Shown here piece by piece: positions 18,092-27,253 of a stretch of DNA of 64,000 nucleotides. The notes beneath the pieces are model-generated. The model did not search any database. It had not been told where the DNA came from and was given only the letters and a program-made list of their open reading frames with translations. Position numbers and translations under genes: made by a program. Position 1 is the stretch's first letter, and every line of letters starts with the position of its first letter. The DNA comes from Colwellia sp. Its GTDB lineage: Bacteria; Pseudomonadota; Gammaproteobacteria; Enterobacterales; Alteromonadaceae. The stretch lies in contig JAPYOP010000015.1 in NCBI GenBank assembly GCA_029938115.1, positions 1 through 64,000 of the forward strand, written 5' to 3'.

Positions 18092-18248
18092 TGATAACTC
18101 CTAAATAAGCCAATTAAATTTTGTGGATAAGTGTGAAAGTTTTCTTTGTTGATAACGGAATTGTATCAGTATTTTAGCTGTTCAGGCAGTAAAAGTTATC
18201 TTTTTGATGCTTTGAGGGTGAAAGTATGGTTTTTGTATGAAACTTACT

Positions 18249-18287
18249 AAAAAACCTTTCATAAAGTAGTTCTTTTTGAAAGGTTTT
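18249..18287 (-). terminator. Terminator of class I aldolase gene
   Basis: On the minus strand AAAACCTTTCA pairs with TGAAAGGTTTT, followed by further T residues, about 75 bases past the class I aldolase stop. A smaller hairpin (AACCACA/TGTGGTT, 18308-18329) lies in between. Confidence 0.7.
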
Positions 18288-18359
18288 GATATTTATGTTT
18301 GAAAGTTAACCACACTTGGAACTGTGGTTTATATCGATCTTAATAGAGTTTAATTAAGA

Positions 18360-19265
18360 TCACGTTTTTGAGGCGTTAAAAATACTGTTAATGGCAGAGT
18401 CTAATGCGTTAGTAAACTCAATATCTGACTGCTTAGCACTAAGTCCTTGTGTTAAGGCTCGAGAGAAACTAGCGATCATGCCGTTATTTTTAGTAACTTT
18501 TTCGTTTGCTTGTTCTCTAGTGTAACCACCTGATAATGCAACTACTTTAATAGTGTTTTCATGACTAATACATTCAGCATAAAAGTTATTAGTCTCCGGT
18601 AGTGTTAGTTTTAACATAACTTTCTGTTCACTAGATAATTTATCTAATTCATTAAGTAGTGCTGTTTTAAGTAAGGCTTCTATCGCTGCTTTTTCAGGGC
18701 TGTTAATGTCAACTTCTGGCTCTATTATAGGGATTAAACCTTTAGCTAATATTTGCTTGGCAACATCAAATTGCTGAGCAACAATATCATTAATACCTTG
18801 TTGGTTTGCTAATTTGATTACAGAGCGCATTTTTGTACCAAATACACCTTGAGAAACGGCTTTATCAAGGAGGGAGTCTAGCTCTGGCATTGCTTTCATT
18901 AATTGTACGTTGTTATTTTCTTCACAGAGACCTTTATCAACTTTGAGAAAGGGGACTACTTGTTTTTCTTGCCACAAATATTGAGCAGCTGATTTACCTT
19001 CAAACTCTCTATCTAAAGTGTTCTCAAATAGAATGGCACCTAAAATACGTGAACCGGTAAATGCTGAATTGGTAACAATACGTGTGCGCATTTGATGAAC
19101 CAAATCATACATTTGCTCGTCGTTTGCAAATTCACCATCTTCTACGCCATATAAAGCAAGTGCCTTTGGGGTACTGCCACCACTTTGATCTAGTGCAGCA
19201 ATAAATCCATCTTCAGTTGTCACTTTTTCTAGCATAAATGCTATAGAACCTGATTCAATAGACAT
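18360..19265 (-). CDS. fda: Fructose-bisphosphate aldolase, class I (FdaA type)
   Basis: 301 residues from the ATG at 19265, which has AAGGAG seven bases upstream; 12 open codons before it carry no site. Schiff-base aldolase of the bacterial FdaA branch: GFIAALDQSGGSTPKAL near 21-37, MRTRIVTNSAF, LGAILFENTLDREFEG, VPFLKVDKGL with a likely active-site lysine near 125, FGTKMRSVI, IPIIEPEVDI and VALSGGYTREQAN. It performs the same reaction as the class II enzyme next door but without metal. Having both adjacent suggests use under different conditions or flux directions. Confidence 0.93.
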   Translation of the reverse strand: MSIESGSIAFMLEKVTTEDGFIAALDQSGGSTPKALALYGVEDGEFANDEQMYDLVHQMRTRIVTNSAFTGSRILGAILFENTLDREFEGKSAAQYLWQEKQVVPFLKVDKGLCEENNNVQLMKAMPELDSLLDKAVSQGVFGTKMRSVIKLANQQGINDIVAQQFDVAKQILAKGLIPIIEPEVDINSPEKAAIEALLKTALLNELDKLSSEQKVMLKLTLPETNNFYAECISHENTIKVVALSGGYTREQANEKVTKNNGMIASFSRALTQGLSAKQSDIEFTNALDSAINSIFNASKT

Positions 19266-19386
19266 AACTATCTCCTTTAGGTTTGAGTTTTTATAACTCA
19301 ATTAGTTTGGGTGCGTTAACTTACTCATTTTTCTTATGATACGCTGCTGAGTATAGTATTTTTTTGTTGTTTTGCTTTACGAATTT

Positions 19387-19436
19387 AAACCTATCAAGCG
19401 ATAACTATGTTGTTATTTGGCCGGATAGGTTTTTTA
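19387..19436. terminator. Hairpin between pgk and the class I aldolase gene
   Basis: AAACCTATC and GATAGGTTT form a nine-bp stem enclosing a smaller hairpin (GATAAC/GTTAT). The T run follows on the plus strand only, whereas the flanking genes are on the minus strand, so it may act as an attenuator or mRNA-processing element rather than a classic terminator. Confidence 0.35.
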
Positions 19437-19523
19437 GATATCTATAGTAGGTTGTGAGCAATAAAAGTTACGCGTTTTGAAGTTATCACACTAGAGTATG
19501 ATATTTTCTAAACTCGTAACTTG

Positions 19524-20702
19524 TTATTGCTCTTTTGCTCTTTGCTCTAAAATTTCAACAGCAGGTAGCTTCTTGCCTTCTAAAAACTCTAAGAAAGCAC
19601 CTCCGCCAGTTGATATATAAGAAACTTTATCTTTAATATTATATTTATCAACAGCGGCTAAGGTATCTCCGCCACCAGCAATTGAAAATGCAGAGCTATC
19701 GGCAATAGCTTGAGAGATAACTTCGGTACCTTTAGCAAAAGCGTCCATCTCGAAAACACCGACAGGGCCATTCCATAATATAGTGCCAGCCGTTTTAATT
19801 ATTTCAGCAACTTTTGCCGCTGTTTCTGGACCATAATCAATAATGTCATCTTGTGCATCAACGTCTGATGCCGCTTTAATTTGTGTAATAGAGTCGTGTT
19901 TCCATTCACTAAAGCCATCTTGAGTAACCGTTACATCATCGGCGAATATTACTTGAGTTTCTTTACATAATCGTTGTGCTTCTGGAATTAGGTCAGCTTC
20001 ATATAATGAATTACCTACTTCGTATCCGGCAGCGGCAACAAAAGTATTTGATATGCCTCCACCAACGACTAGGATGTCGGCAATTTTTGATAGTGAATCT
20101 AATACAGTAAGTTTTGTTGATACTTTTGAACCACCAACAATCGCTACTAATGGACGAGCAGGGGTGTCGAGTGCTTTACCTAACGCGTCTAATTCACCGA
20201 CCAATAATGGGCCTGCACAAGCCGTTGTTGCAAATTTAGCTATGCCGTGAGTACTTGCTTGTGCACGATGAGCTGTACCAAATGCATCCATAACAAAGAC
20301 ATCACAAAGATTGGCAAGTTGTTTTGCTAAGGTATCATCATTTTTCTTTTCGCCTTTATTAAAACGAACATTTTCGAAAATAACCAATTCACCAGTACCC
20401 ACTTCAACACCAGATAAATAATCTGTTACTAAGCGCACAGGGCAATTGATGGCGCCAGCTAAATAATCAGCAACAGGTTTAAGAGAATATTCATCACAAT
20501 ATTCGCCCTCTGTTGGGCGACCTAGGTGAGACATAACCATCACTTTAGCACCCGCTTCTAGCGCTTGCTTTATTGTTGGTAATGCGGCTTGCAAACGAGC
20601 ATCTGAGGTGATTTTTCCATCTTGAACAGGTACGTTCAAATCTTCACGAATTAAAACGCGTTTATTGGCTAGATCTAAATCGCCCATTTTGATAACAGTC
20701 AT
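19524..20702 (-). CDS. pgk: Phosphoglycerate kinase
   Basis: 392 residues, normal length. Transfers phosphate between 1,3-bisphosphoglycerate and ADP in glycolysis/gluconeogenesis. Signatures: [18 protein letters not shown] near 13-30, [12 protein letters not shown] near 55, [16 protein letters not shown] near 108, [15 protein letters not shown] near 137, [16 protein letters not shown] near 190, [15 protein letters not shown] near 315 and the nucleotide loop [13 protein letters not shown] near 345. It leads a run of glycolytic genes on the minus strand (pgk, fda, fba). No epd or gap gene precedes it; rdgC does, 104 bases upstream. Confidence 0.97.
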   Translation of the reverse strand: MTVIKMGDLDLANKRVLIREDLNVPVQDGKITSDARLQAALPTIKQALEAGAKVMVMSHLGRPTEGEYCDEYSLKPVADYLAGAINCPVRLVTDYLSGVEVGTGELVIFENVRFNKGEKKNDDTLAKQLANLCDVFVMDAFGTAHRAQASTHGIAKFATTACAGPLLVGELDALGKALDTPARPLVAIVGGSKVSTKLTVLDSLSKIADILVVGGGISNTFVAAAGYEVGNSLYEADLIPEAQRLCKETQVIFADDVTVTQDGFSEWKHDSITQIKAASDVDAQDDIIDYGPETAAKVAEIIKTAGTILWNGPVGVFEMDAFAKGTEVISQAIADSSAFSIAGGGDTLAAVDKYNIKDKVSYISTGGGAFLEFLEGKKLPAVEILEQRAKEQ

Positions 20703-20806
20703 GTCTGACTCCTTAAAATTTTTTCTGGTAGGTGGCTTTTATGCTTATGTATTTTATGTGCTGTATTTATACGGCTAAAGTCTCACCTATATCTATGTTA
20801 ATTTGA

Positions 20807-21730
20807 TTAATCGTTTTCTAATACGTCAGTAGTTTTTAATGAAAACTCGCTAAGTAAATCGTGAATAAAGCGGTTCAATTCACCCGCCATTAAAGCAAAG
20901 TCAGCATCTAGCTTGGCAACCACATCGTCACTGTCTATATCGTCATTTTGTTCTTGAATAACGTCAAAGAATTTAATGCGTTTAACAGATAGATCATCAC
21001 ATAACATGAAAGATAAAGATTCATCCCATTCAAGCGCTACTTTTACCATGTATTTATCAGCATCTAGGTGCGATTTTATTTCATCACTCTCTAGGTCTTG
21101 ATTTTTAACTCTGATCACTGCGCCATCATCGCCTAAAGCGTTAAATTCTGCTTCCATACCCAGTTGAAATTTAGCACTTAAATTCTTTTTCACTAACCAG
21201 TCGGTCATGGTCTCATCAGCTTGCACATCAGGCTCTAACGTTGTTACAGGTAACGTGCCTAACACTTTGCGAAGTAATGCTAATAAATCTTCAGCTTTAC
21301 CGCGAGCGCTAGCGTTAATGACAATAATATTATCTTTAGGACTTATGTATGCGTGGGTGTCTGAAATGCGTGAAAAAGCACGAGGTAATAGCTCGAAAAC
21401 AATATCTTCTTTAAATTGTTCTTTTTCTTTTTTAGTTGCGCCTCGGCCTTGCTCTTGTTCAAGCAAGTTTACCTTTGCTTCTATCATGTCTTTGATAACA
21501 GGAGCAGGTAGTATTTTTTCTTCTTTTCTTGCACATATTAGAAAGCTGCCATTGGCACTATGAACACTTGAGTCGCCATGCTTTCCTAAAGCATTCACCC
21601 AGCCAAAATGTGCTAGTTCTGTTGAGCCACATGGCGTAAAAAGGTGTTCATTGAGGTGCTTTTCTAAATCTTGCTCTGAATGTTCGAACGGGCGAGTAAA
21701 AGCGAAAAAATAAAGGTTCTTAAACCACAT
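20807..21730 (-). CDS. rdgC: Recombination-associated protein RdgC
   Basis: 307 residues, the family's usual size. RdgC is a ring-shaped, sequence-independent DNA-binding protein linked to control of RecA and to replication in beta- and gammaproteobacteria. Recognised by the N-terminus MWFKNLYFFAFTRPF, the FGWVNALGKHG segment near 43-53, LLPRAFSRISDTHAYISP near 120, and the C-terminal FDVIQEQNDD and ALMAGELNRFIHDL. It is followed on the same strand by pgk; the two are functionally unrelated. Confidence 0.95.
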   Translation of the reverse strand: MWFKNLYFFAFTRPFEHSEQDLEKHLNEHLFTPCGSTELAHFGWVNALGKHGDSSVHSANGSFLICARKEEKILPAPVIKDMIEAKVNLLEQEQGRGATKKEKEQFKEDIVFELLPRAFSRISDTHAYISPKDNIIVINASARGKAEDLLALLRKVLGTLPVTTLEPDVQADETMTDWLVKKNLSAKFQLGMEAEFNALGDDGAVIRVKNQDLESDEIKSHLDADKYMVKVALEWDESLSFMLCDDLSVKRIKFFDVIQEQNDDIDSDDVVAKLDADFALMAGELNRFIHDLLSEFSLKTTDVLEND

Positions 21731-21797
21731 ACATTGGATCCTAGGCTTGAGGTCACTTTGGCATATTAAGTGATATTGATTTTTAAAAAGCCATATT

Positions 21798-22168
21798 ATA
21801 CCAATTGAATTAATGAATACACCACTTAGCGAGAATTAAAAGGCTTAGAGGCAAGGCATTGATTGAAGAGAATGGTTATTCTCGGTAATTGCTCCTGCAT
21901 TACCCTAATTCACCACATCCATGTGGTTCCCTTGTCAAAATCAATAACGCCGCATGTAAGCCTTTGCCTTTTATTAGGTACTCGTCCTTCGGGAATTCAG
22001 TAGCAAACTGATAACATCGCAAAATGAATGAAATATACGACTTCATGGATGCAGAAGATAGAGCGACTCAGGAGATAAAGCCGAGAATAACTATGTTTAA
22101 CTCATTTTGCTTGCTCTAAGCTCGCTACTGTAGTTCTAAGTTGAGCGATTCATTATTTCAGTTGGTAT
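21798..22168. repeat. Dispersed repeat, copy 1 (about 371 bp)
   Basis: A non-coding element with imperfect terminal inverted repeats: TACCAATTGAATTAATGAAT at the left end, and at the right end the reverse complement of TACCAACTGAAATAATGAAT. It is repeated in inverted orientation at 48435-48747. Shared internal landmarks include the palindrome CCACATCCATGTGG and GGTTATTCTCGGTAATTGC. This copy carries about 58 bp that the other lacks. It fills the space between rdgC and the sensor kinase gene. Confidence 0.85.
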
Positions 22169-22216
22169 TACCTGAAAAAAACCACTGGATCATTAGCATT
22201 TATATAAATGCTTATT

Positions 22217-23962
22217 CTAAGAACGCATATCAGGTACTTCGATATGATAGCTAAGTCCTTGCTCTATTTCACTGTGTGCTGTAATACTGCCGTTTAGAGT
22301 ATCTACAACTAGGTTATTAATAATATGTGTCCCTAGCCCTGTACCTCCTTTGCCTGCTTTTGTTGTGTAAAAAGCGTCAAATAATTTTTCAAGCGATTCT
22401 TCATTAATTCCATGACCATTATCGCTGTAGTCTATAATGAGTCTTTCGTGGTCAAATTTAACATCAATTGTTATTTCACCATGGTTAATATTTTCAAAGC
22501 CATGAACAATTGAGTTAATAACTAAGTTAATAACTATTTGGGCAATAGCGCCAGGGTGGCTATATATTTCAATGTTTTTATCGCAGTTCACTTTAATGCT
22601 ATGACCGGTTTTTTTAAGTTTCGGGTGTACCGATTGAACTATTTCATCGAGATAACTGGATATATTGAATAAACGAATTTTATCACTCGTTTGATCGACA
22701 GCAACATGCTTAAAGCTAGTGAGTAACTCTGAAGCCCTATTAAGGTTGTTGGTTAGTAATGTAGTACTTTGATTTGCATTTTTAATGAAGTTTTCAATAC
22801 CCTTTTTAGACATTTTATTTTGTTCTAGATCTTGCTGTAAACGCGTGAGTAGATCTAACAAATAGCTTGATGATGTAATGCTTATTCCAACAGGCGTGCT
22901 TACTTCATGGGATACTTCAGCAGAAAGCTCTCCTAGTGAAGCCATTTTTTCTGCTTCTAATAGTCGTTCTTTTGCTTTATTTAACTCTCCAATAGAGTGA
23001 ATTAAGTTTTTATTGGTGGTTATTAACGTTCGTTCTGTTTCACTGCGGCGGGTGTTCTCTTCTTGTAATGTTTTTTTCTGTTTTAACAACTCTTTTTGCT
23101 GAACTTCCATTTTTAACATAGTAGTACTTAATGAAGATGTCTTTTTGGCAACTTCTAACTCAAGTAGTAGATTTTGTTCATCTATCTGGTCTTTAGCTCT
23201 ATCAGTTTCTAATTGTGATATGGCTAGTTTATCTTTGAATTCAACCAACTCGGTAATTAAGTTATTGTAAGCATCCTCAAGAATTTTCAATTCGTTTTTT
23301 TCATAATTCATCGAATGAAGTTTTGATGCTTCTGGGTCGTCTAAATCTATTTGTTTGATTTGTTCGGTTAGTTCATTTAGCGGTGCAGTTAAAAGTTTAT
23401 TAAAAGCTAGAGTAAATAAAAACACTAAAAATGCTGTTTTAACAATGGCATTACCAATGAGAAAGTAAATGCCAACTTCGATACGACTAAAGATTACAGC
23501 GTTGCTTGATAATAGCGTTACTCGTCCAACAGAAGTAGTACGGCCTGAAAACTCAAAAATTAGCGGAAATGAATGGCCGAATAATCCTTCACTGATTGAG
23601 CTAATGCCTTTTGATTCTCCTTTTAAATCATTATTATCTATTTTCAGTTTTTCAGGAGAGATCACTTCACCTAATTGAGTGATGATATTATTTGCTTCAT
23701 CGGTAACGGTAATCCCTTTGATCATAGGGATGGCCACTAAACCTTCTGAAATATCTACAGCTTGCTGGGTGTTAAGCTCCCATACGGCACGTGTTAAACT
23801 ACCACTAATAGTTTTCTCTAAGGTGAGAAGCTCACTATTAATGTGATTTTTGGTATTAAAGTACTCGGCAACAATTTGGATGCCCGTTACGCTCACGGTT
23901 AAAATGAAATAAAAGGAGAGTACTCTAGTGAGGAGTTTTCGAGAAATGCTCGTTACTTTCAT
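22217..23962 (-). CDS. Orphan membrane sensor histidine kinase
   Basis: 581 residues. Transmembrane helix at about 10-30, a periplasmic domain of about 130 residues, a second helix near 165-185, a HAMP-like linker, then a long coiled coil (about 240-335, rich in E, K, L and Q). The dimerisation helix has MASLGELSAEVSHEVSTPVG with the phospho-acceptor histidine near 350, and the ATPase domain has N-box INLVINSIVHGFE, DNGHGI and GKGGTGLGTHI. The HEVSTP sequence departs from the usual HEINNP or HELRTP. No response regulator is adjacent, so its partner is elsewhere. The divergent neighbour is the Pho-box porin. Confidence 0.9.
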   Translation of the reverse strand: MKVTSISRKLLTRVLSFYFILTVSVTGIQIVAEYFNTKNHINSELLTLEKTISGSLTRAVWELNTQQAVDISEGLVAIPMIKGITVTDEANNIITQLGEVISPEKLKIDNNDLKGESKGISSISEGLFGHSFPLIFEFSGRTTSVGRVTLLSSNAVIFSRIEVGIYFLIGNAIVKTAFLVFLFTLAFNKLLTAPLNELTEQIKQIDLDDPEASKLHSMNYEKNELKILEDAYNNLITELVEFKDKLAISQLETDRAKDQIDEQNLLLELEVAKKTSSLSTTMLKMEVQQKELLKQKKTLQEENTRRSETERTLITTNKNLIHSIGELNKAKERLLEAEKMASLGELSAEVSHEVSTPVGISITSSSYLLDLLTRLQQDLEQNKMSKKGIENFIKNANQSTTLLTNNLNRASELLTSFKHVAVDQTSDKIRLFNISSYLDEIVQSVHPKLKKTGHSIKVNCDKNIEIYSHPGAIAQIVINLVINSIVHGFENINHGEITIDVKFDHERLIIDYSDNGHGINEESLEKLFDAFYTTKAGKGGTGLGTHIINNLVVDTLNGSITAHSEIEQGLSYHIEVPDMRS

Positions 23963-24125
23963 ATAATATTAATCTGCGTGAGATGAAACGGTTATAAATA
24001 TGATTTTAGCTAATTTTTACAAAAGGATAAAATTTTTTTTATAAAAAATGATGAAACAAGAAAAATTGACTCTTATAAGCTAAAATCAATAGCCAGTATC
24101 ATAAAATATCTGAATTTTACTCACC

Positions 24126-24163
24126 TTGTCATATTTATATCACCTTGTCATATTTATGTCATA
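24126..24163 (+). promoter_or_regulatory. Two tandem Pho boxes before the porin gene
   Basis: Box A TTGTCATATTTATATCACC (24126-24144) and box B TTGTCATATTTATGTCATA (24145-24163) each show TGTCA-like cores spaced 11 bases, as PhoB sites do (CTGTCATAAAACTGTCAC-type consensus). They arise from an exact duplication of TCACCTTGTCATATTTAT at a 19-base period. They lie about 70 bases before the porin ATG. Confidence 0.75.
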
Positions 24164-24231
24164 AAACAGGGATAGCATAGCAGTCAAATAATTCATTACT
24201 TGTATTAATTAAAAATAAAAAGGCTTAAAAC

Positions 24232-25206
24232 ATGAAACTAGTAAAAAGTGCTCTTGCTTTAGCAGTAAGCTCAATTATAGCGCAGCCGGCATTGGCTGCT
24301 GACGAAGCGAAAAGTGATGCTGTAAATTTTTATGGCAAATTGAACATTAGTATTCAGGCATCAGATGAGAAAGGTGAAACCTTTAATGAACTAAAAAGTA
24401 ATGCTTCTCGTATTGGTGTTAAGGGCAAGTATAAGTTAGATACGGGCTACGAATTAACAGCAATTTATAAACTTGAATGGCAAGTTAATGTTGATGATGA
24501 TTCAAAAGATACATTAACAGCTCGTAACCAATGGATTGGTGTTAAAGGTAATTTTGGTGAAGTCACTATGGGACGCTCAGATACTACTTTGAAAGTATCT
24601 CAGGGTAAGTTTGATTTATTTAATGATTATGAAGGTGATTTGAAGCATTTATTTATTGGTGAGAATAGGGTTACTGATGCATTAACTTATAAATCACCTA
24701 GCTTTAACAATATAAAGTTTTTAGCGAGTTACATTCTTTCTGAAGACAAAAATTTGAGTGACCCATTTTCAGTGGGAGTTCAATTTGGTGATACTAGTTT
24801 AAAGAAAACTAACTTTTTTGTATCGCTTGCTCATGATGAAAATATGCAAGGAAAAAATGCCACTTATCAAACGACACGTTTAGTTGGTATGTATAAAATA
24901 GGTAATTTACGCTTAGGTGGTATTTTGACTGAAAGTGAGATTAGTGAAGGAGAACTTTCAGGTTTAAGCGAAAATGGCTATGCAGTTAATGCATCTTATA
25001 AGATGGGAAAAGTGCTTGCGAAAGTACAATATCAAGAATTTGCAGGTGCGGCTGCAATTAATGTAGGTGCAGATTACAAATTAGGAAAAAATACCAAGGC
25101 TTATATTTGGTATACTGATCGCGAAGGTTTAAGCTTTGATGGTGATACAATTAAGAAAGCCACAGAGGGTAATTACCTAGGTATTGGTATGGAACAAAAT
25201 TTTTAG
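24232..25206 (+). CDS. Gram-negative porin, probably phosphate-starvation induced
   Basis: 324 residues. Signal peptide MKLVKSALALAVSSIIAQPALAA, then a trimeric-porin type beta-barrel: VNFYGKLNISIQ at the start of the mature protein, SRIGVKGKYKLDTGYE near 63, LTARNQWIGVKGNFGEVTMGRSD near 100-122, and a C-terminal strand ending GIGMEQNF with the terminal phenylalanine needed for outer-membrane assembly. Tandem Pho boxes upstream and phoB-phoR directly downstream suggest it is the anion or phosphate pore of the Pho regulon, like PhoE or OprP in role (inference; pore selectivity cannot be read here). Confidence 0.9.
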   Translation: MKLVKSALALAVSSIIAQPALAADEAKSDAVNFYGKLNISIQASDEKGETFNELKSNASRIGVKGKYKLDTGYELTAIYKLEWQVNVDDDSKDTLTARNQWIGVKGNFGEVTMGRSDTTLKVSQGKFDLFNDYEGDLKHLFIGENRVTDALTYKSPSFNNIKFLASYILSEDKNLSDPFSVGVQFGDTSLKKTNFFVSLAHDENMQGKNATYQTTRLVGMYKIGNLRLGGILTESEISEGELSGLSENGYAVNASYKMGKVLAKVQYQEFAGAAAINVGADYKLGKNTKAYIWYTDREGLSFDGDTIKKATEGNYLGIGMEQNF

Positions 25207-25245
25207 TTTATTCTACTGAAGGCCTATATTTTAAGAAAATAAAGC

Positions 25246-25279
25246 TCCGGTATTAGCTAACCCTGATATCGGATTTTTT
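25246..25279 (+). terminator. Terminator of the porin gene
   Basis: TCCGGTAT and ATATCGGA form an eight-bp stem (one G-U) with a 12-base loop, followed by T6. It separates the porin transcript from the phoB promoter. Confidence 0.8.
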
Positions 25280-25313
25280 ATTTAAAATAGAAAAATGTTT
25301 GCTTATTGAATAA

Positions 25314-25332
25314 TTGTCATAAAACTGTCACT
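25314..25332 (+). promoter_or_regulatory. Pho box before phoB
   Basis: TTGTCATAAAACTGTCACT matches the E. coli Pho-box consensus almost exactly, with TGTCA cores at 25315 and 25326 (11-base spacing), 59 bases before the phoB ATG. This implies autoregulation of phoBR. Confidence 0.88.
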
Positions 25333-25390
25333 TTTGTTGTGCACAATATCAATACTGAATTTATATGATGTAATAAGTTAAGGCCCATGT

Positions 25391-26122
25391 ATGAGTGGAT
25401 ACATTTTAGTTGTAGAAGATGAAACACCAATTAGAGAAATGATTACTTTTGTTTTAGAGCAAAATGGCTTTAACTCAGTTGAAGCGGTTGATATAAAACA
25501 GGCTAAAGAAAAAATTGTTGAACCTTACCCTGATTTAATCTTATTAGATTGGATGTTACCTGGTGGTAGTGGTGTTAAATTAGCTAAAGAACTTAAGCAA
25601 AGTGAATATAGCCGGAATATTCCTATTATTATGTTAACAGCGCGTGCTGATGAAGATGATAAAGTAAAAGGCTTAGATGCCGGGGTTGATGACTATGTAA
25701 CTAAGCCATTTTCGCCGAAAGAGTTAATTGCTCGCATTAAAGCGGTTATCCGCCGAGTATCACCAACTTTATTGGCTGAGAAGGTGGAGTTTCATGGCTT
25801 GAAGTTAGACCCTCTTTCGCATCATGTTACCATTAATGATGACCCTTTAGATTTAGGGCCTACAGAGTTTCGTTTATTACATTTTTTTATGACCCATACA
25901 GAACGTGTATATTCACGCGAACAACTGCTTGATAATGTTTGGGGTACTAATGTTTATGTTGAAGATAGAACCGTTGATGTTCACATCAGACGTTTAAGAA
26001 AAGCTATTTCAGGCAATGGTCATGAAGATTTTATTCAGACTGTTCGTGGTGCGGGTTACCGGTTTTCTGGAAAATCGTCCGCTAAAATTAAAAATAGTAA
26101 AACCATAAAACAAACCAATTAA
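25391..26122 (+). CDS. phoB: Phosphate regulon response regulator PhoB
   Basis: 243 residues. Receiver domain with D10-E11, phospho-acceptor D53 ([11 protein letters not shown]) and KPFSPKEL near 108, then an OmpR-type winged helix at about 130-228 ([56 protein letters not shown]). It activates phosphate-starvation genes by binding Pho boxes. A lysine-rich tail of about 14 residues after GYRFSGK makes it longer than the 229-residue E. coli protein. phoR follows 26 bases downstream. Confidence 0.96.
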   Translation: MSGYILVVEDETPIREMITFVLEQNGFNSVEAVDIKQAKEKIVEPYPDLILLDWMLPGGSGVKLAKELKQSEYSRNIPIIMLTARADEDDKVKGLDAGVDDYVTKPFSPKELIARIKAVIRRVSPTLLAEKVEFHGLKLDPLSHHVTINDDPLDLGPTEFRLLHFFMTHTERVYSREQLLDNVWGTNVYVEDRTVDVHIRRLRKAISGNGHEDFIQTVRGAGYRFSGKSSAKIKNSKTIKQTN

Positions 26123-26148
26123 GTAACTAACGTAAGCAAGTAAATATA

Positions 26149-27189
26149 ATGCCATCTTATTCTCAAAAACCAAAAACACAAGACTTTCGTTTTCATTCAG
26201 GTATTGAAGCATTGCCTGATGCAGCCCTCATTTTATCGCCAGAATTAATCATTATCTCTGGTAATAAAAAGGCGCAACGTTTGCTTGGAGTACGTTTTCC
26301 TGAGGATGTTGGTAGGAATATAGAGCAACTACTTGTTGACCCTGTATTTTCAGAGTATTTAACACAAGACAATTTCGAATCACCTTGTTTAATTACATCG
26401 CCAATTAATGATGAGTTACAGTTAGAAATATCAGTAATGGCTTTTGGTAGTGAACGCGTTATTTTAATGTCTCGTGCTATTGCTAAGTACCATCGAATGA
26501 AGAAAATGCGCCGCGAGTTTGTTGCTAATGTTTCTCATGAATTGAAAACACCACTAACGGTTGTTCGCGGTTATGTGGAAATGATACAAGAAACAGATCA
26601 TGCGCTTGATCCTCATTGGCAAAAAGTGTTTGGTACCATTGAAGGGCAAGTATCGAGAATGGAACGATTAGTTGAACAACTACTTAGTTTATCTAAAGTT
26701 GAAAACAATCGTGATGACGACGACATGAGCCCTGTAGATATGCCGGTACTTATTGAAAATCTTGTTGAAGATGCTAAATGGCTTAATCAAGAGAAAAAGC
26801 ATGAAATACGCACAGATATCATTCAAGATGTTGGTGTATTTGGCATTGAAACAGAGTTAAAAAGTGCCTGCGCCAATTTAATTTCTAATGCCATTGCTTA
26901 TACGCCAGCCGGTGGCGTTATTAATGTTTATTGGCAGCGTGATGGTGACAAGTTAGTTTTTAGCGTGAAAGATAATGGTGATGGTATAAAAGCAGACAAA
27001 CTCAATAGACTTACAGAGCGCTTTTACCGTGTTGATAAATCACGCTCTCGTGATACCGGCGGATCAGGTCTTGGCCTTGCCATAGTAAAACATGTATTAC
27101 TTCACCATAAAGCAGAATTAATTATTAGCAGTGTGTGGGGTGAGGGCAGTGAGTTTGCTATTTATTTTGATGAAGGAACGGCATGTTAA
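26149..27189 (+). CDS. phoR: PhoR-type histidine kinase lacking membrane segments
   Basis: 346 residues against about 431 in E. coli. The protein begins almost directly at the PAS domain (IEALPDAALILSPELIIISG near 19-38, LLGVRFPEDVGRNIEQLL), followed by the dimerisation helix with REFVANVSHELKTPLTVVRGY (H130) and an ATPase domain with ANLISNAIAYTP, DNGDGI and GGSGLGLAIVKH. The two N-terminal membrane helices and the charged region of typical PhoR are absent. An in-frame TAA at 26128 excludes a longer start. It is paired with phoB and, if functional, must sense phosphate status as a soluble or peripherally bound kinase. Confidence 0.93.
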   Translation: MPSYSQKPKTQDFRFHSGIEALPDAALILSPELIIISGNKKAQRLLGVRFPEDVGRNIEQLLVDPVFSEYLTQDNFESPCLITSPINDELQLEISVMAFGSERVILMSRAIAKYHRMKKMRREFVANVSHELKTPLTVVRGYVEMIQETDHALDPHWQKVFGTIEGQVSRMERLVEQLLSLSKVENNRDDDDMSPVDMPVLIENLVEDAKWLNQEKKHEIRTDIIQDVGVFGIETELKSACANLISNAIAYTPAGGVINVYWQRDGDKLVFSVKDNGDGIKADKLNRLTERFYRVDKSRSRDTGGSGLGLAIVKHVLLHHKAELIISSVWGEGSEFAIYFDEGTAC

Positions 27190-27253
27190 AGTCGTGAGCC
27201 AGAAAAGTAACGAGTTGCGAATGCTCTAAAAATTCGAAACTCGCAGGAGGGTG

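Noticed and set aside
18308-18329. AACCACA/TGTGGTT hairpin as the terminator of the class I aldolase gene
   Set aside because: No T run follows on the minus strand; the stronger hairpin at 18249-18287 fits better.
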